Assembly (NCBI GenBank): GCA_965279205.1 | Contig: OZ257144.1 | Coordinates: 434,001 to 498,000 of the forward strand | Source: UBA7672 sp965279205 | Lineage (GTDB): Bacteria; Pseudomonadota; Alphaproteobacteria; Caulobacterales; Hyphomonadaceae | DNA length: 64,000 nucleotides | Direction of reading: 5' to 3' | Part shown: one piece after another, positions 58,787 through 64,000 of the stretch | Position numbering within the stretch: position 1 is the first letter of the stretch | How the letters are laid out: each line of letters begins with the position of its first letter | Made by a program: the position numbers and the translations under genes | The notes under the pieces: generated by a model | Seen by the model: the letters and a program-made list of their open reading frames with translations, nothing else | What the model was told of the DNA's origin: nothing | Databases searched by the model: none

Positions 58787-59392
58787 CTATGCCAGCCACG
58801 GTTGCGCCAGCTTCCGCTGTTCCTCGAACGCCTTTATCTCACCGGCGTGCATCAGCGACTCGCCGATGTCATCGAGCCCGGCAAGCAGGCTCGCCTTGCG
58901 GCCCTGGTCGATGTCAAAGCGATGCACCTTGCCGTCCGGCGCAGTCACGGTCTGGGCGGCGAGATCGATGGTGAAGATGTGGTTGGGGCCGCCGGCCTGG
59001 TCGAGCAGCTGGTCGACGACATCGCGCGGCAGCACGACCGGCAGAAGGCCGTTCTTGAAACAGTTGTTGTAGAAGATGTCCGCGAAGCTCGGCGCGATCA
59101 CGCAGCTCAGCCCCTGATCGAGCAGCGCCCATGGCGCATGCTCGCGCGACGATCCGCAGCCGAAATTCTCCTTGGCGACAAGGATGCTGGCTGTCCGGTA
59201 GGCCGGCCTGTTCAGCACGAAGTCCGGATCGGGCGACCCGTCGGCTTTGGTCTTGAGATCGTAGAACAGGCCCTTCGACAGTCCTTCGCGCGAGACCGTC
59301 TTCAGGAACTGCTTGGGAATGATCTGGTCCGTGTCCACGTTGGCGATCGGCAGCGGCGCGGCGGTTCCGGTGAGCTGGGTAAAGGGCTTCAT
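58787..59392 (-). CDS. leuD: 3-isopropylmalate dehydratase small subunit
   Basis: A 201-residue LeuD, which with LeuC isomerises isopropylmalate. It has AAPLPIANVDTDQIIPKQFLKTVSREGLSKGLFYDL, ILVAKENFGCGSSREHAPWALLDQGLSCVIAPSFADIFYNNCFKNGLLPVVL and the C-terminal IGESLMHAGEIKAFEEQRKLAQPWLA. leuC is not adjacent in the window. The Sel1 lipoprotein follows immediately. Confidence 0.96.
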   Translation of the reverse strand: MKPFTQLTGTAAPLPIANVDTDQIIPKQFLKTVSREGLSKGLFYDLKTKADGSPDPDFVLNRPAYRTASILVAKENFGCGSSREHAPWALLDQGLSCVIAPSFADIFYNNCFKNGLLPVVLPRDVVDQLLDQAGGPNHIFTIDLAAQTVTAPDGKVHRFDIDQGRKASLLAGLDDIGESLMHAGEIKAFEEQRKLAQPWLA

Positions 59393-59453
59393 GAAGCTGC
59401 TATCGCACAGGGAGCGGGCAAGGGGAAATAGGCGACCCTGCCCAGCACTGACG

Positions 59454-60308
59454 TCAGACCAGCGTCGGCTCCGCCGAGAGGATCAGCGTCGGTGTGTTCA
59501 TCGTGCCGTCCCGCACCGTGAAGACGCGCGTGCCCGGCCTGCGCCCGTCGCGGATAGACGTGACGGCGAAACCAGCCTTCTCGAGCCTTGCGTGCGCCGC
59601 CTCGATGTCGGGCACGCGCCAGGACAGACCCCACAGCTTGTCCGGCTGATTGCCGATGCCGGCCGACATCTTGTGGGCCAGTTCAATGGTCAGCGATCCC
59701 GCCCGGAAGAACATCAGCCGCATGTCCCAGTCGGGATTTGAACGGTCGAGCGCCAGCCGCAGGCCGAGCCGTGCGCCATAGAGAGCCGCTGCACGCTCCG
59801 GGTTCGGCGTGTTGATCACCACATGGTCCAGTCCGGCCACCGCATCACCCTTGCCGGGCTTGTAGGCCAGCGGGTCGGGCTGCTTCCGCTGCAGGGTGAA
59901 GATGCGCACGCCGTGCGTTGCCTGCTCGTCCAGCCGCATGCGCGCCCAGGAACGCGCCTTGCCCGAGAACGGATCAACGCTTTCGCCAGGCGCAATCTCG
60001 TCCGGCTTCAGGGCGCGCCGGTCGAACACCGCTCGCGCATCGACGAGATCGTCGGTCGAGAAGATCAGCGATTTGGGTCCGGCCCCATCCTGATCGATCA
60101 TCGAATGGAGCCGCCGCGCCAGCGGACCACCGCCGGTCGGCGCCATGATCTCAAGGGCCGTGTTCTCGAGCTGGAAGATCACCGTTGCCGATCCGCCCGA
60201 ATCGCTCGAGCGCCAGTCAGGTTCGCGGCCGAGCAGGGCGGAAAAGGCGTGTTCGCCATCGTCGATCGACGGGCAGACGACAAGAACGTGGTCCAGTCCA
60301 GTGATCAT
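59454..60308 (-). CDS. Two-module VOC-family protein (glyoxalase-3 type)
   Basis: A 284-residue protein with two VOC modules: residues 1-140 (GLDHVLVVCPSIDDGEHAFSALLG; MAPTGGGPLARRL) and 155-284 (GLDHVVINTPNPERAAALYGARLGLRL; GSLTIELAHKMS; LWGLSWRVPDIEAAHARLEKAGF). Both begin GLDHVVV-type with the metal-ligand His. Its fold resembles extradiol-dioxygenase-like or 4-hydroxyphenylpyruvate-like proteins; reaction unknown. It is 4 bp overlapped with the GNAT gene upstream, an operon arrangement. Confidence 0.83.
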   Translation of the reverse strand: MITGLDHVLVVCPSIDDGEHAFSALLGREPDWRSSDSGGSATVIFQLENTALEIMAPTGGGPLARRLHSMIDQDGAGPKSLIFSTDDLVDARAVFDRRALKPDEIAPGESVDPFSGKARSWARMRLDEQATHGVRIFTLQRKQPDPLAYKPGKGDAVAGLDHVVINTPNPERAAALYGARLGLRLALDRSNPDWDMRLMFFRAGSLTIELAHKMSAGIGNQPDKLWGLSWRVPDIEAAHARLEKAGFAVTSIRDGRRPGTRVFTVRDGTMNTPTLILSAEPTLV

Positions 60309-60982
60309 GTCTGCCCGCGAAAGGATTCAAGCGTCCTCTTCTGCGCACCATCGGTCGCAAAATTGTCATGTGCAAGCCACTGGTCCAGGGCGGCCTTCAA
60401 ACCCGGCCATTCCGCGCCAGTAATCGAATACCACGCGGTATCCCGGGACTTTCCCTTGGTGACCATGTCGTTCCGGAAGACGCCCTCGAAGGCAAACCCG
60501 AATCGCTCTGCCGCCCGCTTCGAGGCGAGGTTGTCGAAATTGCATTTCCACTCGTAGCGGCGATAGCCGAGATCATCGAAGACATGGCCTGCCATCAGCG
60601 CCAGCGCCTCGGTGGCCTCCGGCGTTCGCCTGAGCTTCGGCCCGAAGGCGACGCAGCCGATCTCGGCGCTGCCATGCGCCTCGCGGATCCGCATGTACGT
60701 CGCCATGCCAAGGATCTCGCCCGCGTCGCGCGTCCGGATCACCATCGTCTTCCAGCCTTCGCGGTCGCGGGCCGCATGGAGGAAACCCTCAAGTGCGTCC
60801 TGGTCGAGGAAGGGGCCGACCGGCATCCATTCCCAGAGCTGGGCATTGGTCTCCCCGCCGGTCGCCGCGAACACGCCCGCGCCATGCAGCTTCCAGTCGA
60901 GCGGCTCCAGCCGCACGCGTGCGCCATCGAGGGCTGCATCTCCTGGCGCCGGGCGTCTGGTCCATCCCGAAAGGTCGGTCAT
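60305..60982 (-). CDS. GNAT acetyltransferase, RimJ/RimL type
   Basis: A 225-residue acetyltransferase. It has VRLEPLDWKLHGAGVFAATGG, LWEWMPVGPFLDQDALEGFLHAA, GEILGMATYMRIREAHGSAEIGCVAFGPKLRRTPEATEALALM and YRRYEWKCNFDNLASKRAAERFGFAFEGVFRNDMVTKGKSRDTAWYSI, typical of RimJ/RimL-like enzymes that acetylate ribosomal or other N-termini or amines. ATG overlap with the VOC gene suggests coupled translation. Confidence 0.85.
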   Translation of the reverse strand: MTDLSGWTRRPAPGDAALDGARVRLEPLDWKLHGAGVFAATGGETNAQLWEWMPVGPFLDQDALEGFLHAARDREGWKTMVIRTRDAGEILGMATYMRIREAHGSAEIGCVAFGPKLRRTPEATEALALMAGHVFDDLGYRRYEWKCNFDNLASKRAAERFGFAFEGVFRNDMVTKGKSRDTAWYSITGAEWPGLKAALDQWLAHDNFATDGAQKRTLESFRGQT

Positions 60983-61575
60983 GATCCGCGCTTAGGCCGC
61001 GCCCCGGCCCGAAGCAAGCCGACCTGGACGGCAGGTGACGGTCCGAGTGTGTCGCCGAGCGCAGTTTTTTGGCGCCGGCGGCTTCCGGGCTCTGGAAAGT
61101 CATGCGCGTCGCACCCCATGTCTTCCTCGTCAGTACACGGCGGATGATCGCTTCTCTGACCGGAACAGATTTCGCGCGTGGCGCCGATTGCTGCGCTCGC
61201 GGCATCGCCTGCCGGACGAGTGTGTGCCGATCCGGCAAATTTCATCGATTCGCCGAAGCTGATTTCAACCATGTCGCGGTATCATTCACCTGAGTTCGAA
61301 ATGGCGTTCGCGACGCCTCGGATGGCCGCCGGGTTCATGGACGCAAGTTCAGGAACCGCTGCGGAAAAGTCACACTGTCGGTTCGATCCGCACGTCATCT
61401 GAATGCGGGTTCATGCTGATGGCGAAATGCGTCCCCACATGACTGAAACCCGCTCGTGGTTCGCCGCAATCGGGTCCAAGTGCCGCCTGCGTTACGTGGC
61501 CTGATGTTCGCATCGGAACCTGTCACACGGTCCGCACATTCAACCAGAAGCCCCAACCAAGAAGGGCACATTGAT
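60983..61575. other. 593-bp region without a supportable gene
   Basis: Several short frames exist in both strands, none with a recognisable domain, good ribosome site or consistent codon use. A GCGGGTT/AACCCGC inverted pair lies at 61405-61411 and 61447-61453, and a run of six T near 61066. It may hold the promoter and leader of the HlyIII-family gene, or a decayed gene. I see nothing definite. Confidence 0.4.
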
Positions 61576-62271
61576 ATGAGCACGCACGTTTCTCTCTCGA
61601 AGGCCGAAGCAGTGGATGCCTACTGGTATCCGCAGAACCGCCGCATCGAATGGCTTGCCGACGTGATCGTCCACGCCGTGGGCCTCGTCCTCGCCATCGG
61701 CGGCTGCATTCTCCTCATCACCACCGCCGCCAACTCGGGCTCGGTGAAGCTCACTGCCGCACTGGTCGTCTATTCGGCCGGCCTGCTGGCGATGCTGGGC
61801 TGCTCGATGCTCTACAACTCGAACACCAATCAAAGCCTGTCGCGCCTGCTTGAGCGACTCGACCTGTCCGGCATTTTCGTCATGATCGCGGCGTCTTACA
61901 CCCCGTTCATGCTGGCCAAACTCGACGGCGCGATGGCCTGGACGGTCCTCGCCGTGGTCTGGACGGTCGCTCTCGCGGGCGTCGCCATGAACTTGCTGGC
62001 CCGCTGGAACGCCCCCAAAGTCTATATCGCCATGTATCTGGTGCTGGGCTGGGCTGCGCTGACCATTGTCGACCGCCTGATCCACTCGCTTTCGCCGCTG
62101 GGCCTCGGCCTGCTGGCGGCCGGCGGGATCCTCTACACGATCGGCGTGATCTTCCACGTCAACAAGAAGCTGCCGTTCAACTCGGCGATCTGGCATGGCT
62201 TCGTGATTGCCGCCGCCGCCTGCCATTTCGCGGCGATCTATCTCGACGTCGCAAGCGGCGCGCTGACCTGA
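61576..62271 (+). CDS. Hemolysin III / PAQR-family membrane protein
   Basis: A 231-residue protein with seven predicted membrane helices, for example WLADVIVHAVGLVLAIGGCILLI, LSGIFVMIAASYTPFML and IWHGFVIAAAACHFAAIYLDV. The PAQR/HlyIII signature appears as ADVIVHAVG near the N-terminus (usual E...H), YNSNTNQSLSRLLERLD (S...D) and FNSAIWHGFVIAAAACHFAAI (H...H), the likely metal ligands. Function in bacteria is membrane lipid homeostasis or unknown. GAAGGGCAC precedes the ATG; a terminator follows. Confidence 0.85.
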   Translation: MSTHVSLSKAEAVDAYWYPQNRRIEWLADVIVHAVGLVLAIGGCILLITTAANSGSVKLTAALVVYSAGLLAMLGCSMLYNSNTNQSLSRLLERLDLSGIFVMIAASYTPFMLAKLDGAMAWTVLAVVWTVALAGVAMNLLARWNAPKVYIAMYLVLGWAALTIVDRLIHSLSPLGLGLLAAGGILYTIGVIFHVNKKLPFNSAIWHGFVIAAAACHFAAIYLDVASGALT

Positions 62272-62291
62272 GTTCTTAACCATCGGACTGG

Positions 62292-62320
62292 AAAGGCCCG
62301 GCCAGCGCCGGGCCTTTTGC
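62292..62320 (+). terminator. Rho-independent terminator after the HlyIII-family gene
   Basis: Perfect 10-bp stem AAAGGCCCGG/CCGGGCCTTT (62292-62301 and 62308-62317) running into TTTTGCTT, 20 bp after the stop codon. Confidence 0.8.
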
Positions 62321-62355
62321 TTGAGCCGTCCCGGTGCGCCCGCTAGGGTCAGCCC

Positions 62356-62922
62356 ATGGATGGCAATGAAATCATCGGTCTCGCCCGCAAGACTTATCTC
62401 GACGAGTTCGCGGGGTTCGTCCGCAAACACTCCGCCAGGTTCAAGCCCGGCGCTGCCGAGGTAGCGACGACGCGAACCGGAGAGACATCGCTTCTTGGCG
62501 GACACTATCGCATCGATTTTGTCGGGCAGGATGGGGACACATCCCGGGCCATAGAATTTGTCCCGGACAATCGGGTGCGCATCGATACGCCTCTGGACGG
62601 CATGTCAGGCGCGATGCGCGTCCGGATGGAGCAGATTGTCTGGGATGACGTCGAGATCACTCACGACCTTCCTGGAGACATCACCGCCCGCCTCCAGCCC
62701 TGGTTCGACCAGTGGTATGATCCGAACGACAAGCGCAGCGCGGCCAGCGCCGGCGGGATCACCGACGTGATCCATTCGCTCGGCATCTATCCCGGCCAGC
62801 TTGTCGTCGATTTTGGAACGGCGTCGACGAACGCCTTCTGGGCGCTGATCGCCCTCTTGAGAGACGCAGGCGCGAAGACTGTGGTGATACGGGAAACGCG
62901 GCCAGCTCCGCCGGCCGGCTAG
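62356..62922 (+). CDS. Hypothetical protein, 188 aa
   Basis: A soluble protein with no signal peptide. Segments GNEIIGLARKTYLDEFAGFVRKH and VRIDTPLDGMSGAMRVRMEQIVWDDVEITHDLPGDI, then QPWFDQWYDPNDKRSAASAGGITDVIHSLGIYPGQLVVDFGTASTNAFWALIALLRDAGAKTVVI. I do not recognise a family. There is no clear Shine-Dalgarno. It converges with phaZ (3-bp gap) and stands alone after the terminator. Confidence 0.65.
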   Translation: MDGNEIIGLARKTYLDEFAGFVRKHSARFKPGAAEVATTRTGETSLLGGHYRIDFVGQDGDTSRAIEFVPDNRVRIDTPLDGMSGAMRVRMEQIVWDDVEITHDLPGDITARLQPWFDQWYDPNDKRSAASAGGITDVIHSLGIYPGQLVVDFGTASTNAFWALIALLRDAGAKTVVIRETRPAPPAG

Positions 62923-62925
62923 GAC

Positions 62926-64000
62926 CTATTCCGTCGACAGGATGACGCTTCTGACGGTCGGGTAGATCTGGTTTTCCCACTTCCGGCCCGAGAACACGCC
63001 GTAGTGGCCGACGCCCGGCTGCAGGTGATGGCTGCGCAGGTGCGGGCGAAGCTTGGTCACCAGTTCGTGCGCCGCAGCGGTCTGGCCGACCGCACAGATA
63101 TCGTCCCGCTCGCCTTCCACGGTCAGAAGGGCGGTCCGGCGGATCGCCGATGGATCGACGACTTCGCCGCGATGCTTCAGCCGGCCGAGCGGCAGGCGCA
63201 TCTCCTGGAACACCCAGGCGACCGTCTCGAGATAAAATTCCTCGGTGAGGTCGAGCACCGCGAAGTACTCGTCGTAGAAGGTCTTGATCTTCTCCGCCTC
63301 GGTCTCGTCGCCGTCGACAAGGTGGCGGTAAAGCGTCTTGTGCGCATCGAGATGGCGCTCGGGGTTCATCGACATGAACGCCGTCAATTGCATGAAGCCC
63401 GGATAGACGCGCCGCCCCCAGCCCGGAAGCGGGAAGGGCACGGTCGAGATCAGGTTGTTGCGGAACCATTCGATCGGATGGTCGGTCGCCAGCGTGTTCA
63501 CCGCGGTTGGATTGATCCGGCAATCGATCGGGCCGGCCATCAGGGTCAGCGAGCGCGGCTCGCACGGGTTTTTCGCCGCTGCCATCACCGATGTCGCAAC
63601 TACCGCCTGCACGCAGGGCTGGCACACGGCGACCACATGCGTGCCCGGGCCAAGGTGTTCGAGCATCCTGATCAGGTAGTCGACATAGTCCTCGAAGCCG
63701 AAGCGGCCCGCTGTCAGGGGCACGTTGCGGGCGTTCTTCCAGTCCGTGATGTAGACGTCATGGTCCTGCAGCATCGTCTTCACGGTGTTGCGCAGGAGCG
63801 TCGCGAAGTGGCCGGACAGCGGGGCCACCAGCAGGACGCGCGGCTGGGGAGCGTCGATGTCCTTCTTGAAGTGCAGCAGGTTGGCGAAGGGCAGGTCGAG
63901 CGCGACCTCCTCGACCACCAGCGCCTCCCGGTTCTCGACCGTGACCGACTTGATGCCGAAGGGCTGGGATTCGTGGCTGAGCTTGGCGCGCGTCGCCATC
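62926..64000 (-). CDS. phaZ: Intracellular polyhydroxyalkanoate depolymerase, 5' end beyond window
   Basis: At least 357 residues, open to the right edge; the family usually has 40-60 more N-terminal residues, so the first visible Met is probably internal. It mobilises stored PHB granules by hydrolysis. VLLVAPLSGHFATLLRNTVKTMLQDHDVYITDWKNARNVPL is the family core; HVVAVCQPCVQAVVATSVMAA holds the lipase-box-like nucleophile Cys; ALLTVEGERDDICAVGQT and QPGVGHYGVFSGRKWENQIYPTVRSVI supply the acidic residue and catalytic His. Confidence 0.93.
   Translation of the reverse strand, partial: MATRAKLSHESQPFGIKSVTVENREALVVEEVALDLPFANLLHFKKDIDAPQPRVLLVAPLSGHFATLLRNTVKTMLQDHDVYITDWKNARNVPLTAGRFGFEDYVDYLIRMLEHLGPGTHVVAVCQPCVQAVVATSVMAAAKNPCEPRSLTLMAGPIDCRINPTAVNTLATDHPIEWFRNNLISTVPFPLPGWGRRVYPGFMQLTAFMSMNPERHLDAHKTLYRHLVDGDETEAEKIKTFYDEYFAVLDLTEEFYLETVAWVFQEMRLPLGRLKHRGEVVDPSAIRRTALLTVEGERDDICAVGQTAAAHELVTKLRPHLRSHHLQPGVGHYGVFSGRKWENQIYPTVRSVILSTE

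Noticed and set aside
60979..61272. Minus-strand frame of 97 codons upstream of the GNAT gene
   Set aside because: No domain, poor ribosome site and irregular composition; overlapping frames on the other strand are equally long.

Overview
The window is about 64 kb of GC-rich, densely packed bacterial DNA with short intergenic gaps. It contains sdhCDA/sdhB, truB-rpsO-pnp, trmD-rplS, leuD/leuB/asd-like genes and a mesaconyl-CoA hydratase of the ethylmalonyl-CoA pathway. It also has a HisKA_2-type histidine kinase, an intracellular PHA depolymerase, and many secreted proteins, lipoproteins, quinoproteins and c-type cytochromes. This points to an aerobic alphaproteobacterium, probably near the Hyphomonadaceae/Caulobacterales. 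That placement rests on gene families and gene order, not on rRNA. I found no rRNA, complete tRNA, CRISPR array, phage or insertion sequence.

Layout. 0-1.5 kb: the edge of a nucleotidyl-cyclase-like gene, a small protein and a lipoprotein with an internal duplication. 1.8-12.4 kb: periplasmic oxidation and catabolism. This part holds a redoxin/cytochrome c/copper-monooxygenase-like/EF-hand fusion, a PQQ quinohemoprotein dehydrogenase flanked by two paralogous secreted proteins, a TetR regulator, a CoA-transferase and an S41 peptidase with EF-hands. 12.4-22 kb: a phospholipase-C-like/DUF4332 protein, an RcnB-like protein, a beta-helix plus diheme cytochrome pair, a cysteine-array membrane protein and a sensor kinase; this stretch is rich in palindromic repeats. 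22-25.7 kb: pnp, rpsO, truB. 25.8-35 kb: a hydrolase island (amidohydrolase, CocE hydrolase, type-B carboxylesterase, alpha/beta hydrolase) with a cation symporter. 35-38.7 kb: two small secreted paralogs, trmD-rplS, a TetR and a TonB-like protein. 39-45.3 kb: arsC, a GNAT and a split succinate dehydrogenase locus. 45.4-52.6 kb: amidotransferase, mesaconyl-CoA hydratase, CitE-like lyase, pyridoxal kinase, VOC proteins, a beta-lactamase-fold hydrolase and an Hpt protein. 53-61 kb: rarD, an asd homologue lacking its catalytic residues, leuB, leuD, VOC and GNAT genes. 61.5-64 kb: an HlyIII-family membrane protein, an unknown protein and truncated phaZ.

The strongest system-level signal is a 20-bp near-palindrome with outer arms TGC(A/C)GTC and GACGG(C/T). 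It occurs just upstream of three genes: the PQQ dehydrogenase, the divergent paralog beside it, and, 25 kb away, a secreted carboxylesterase. This suggests one regulon joining ester hydrolysis and periplasmic alcohol or sugar oxidation, possibly controlled by the TetR encoded at 8.6-9.3 kb. Other notable points are the aspartate-semialdehyde dehydrogenase homologue without catalytic Cys and His at the usual leu-asd locus, a palindromic repeat inserted in frame inside a coding region, a likely one-base frameshift in a DUF805 gene between sdhA and sdhB, and an orphan plus-strand terminator that may mark a small RNA.
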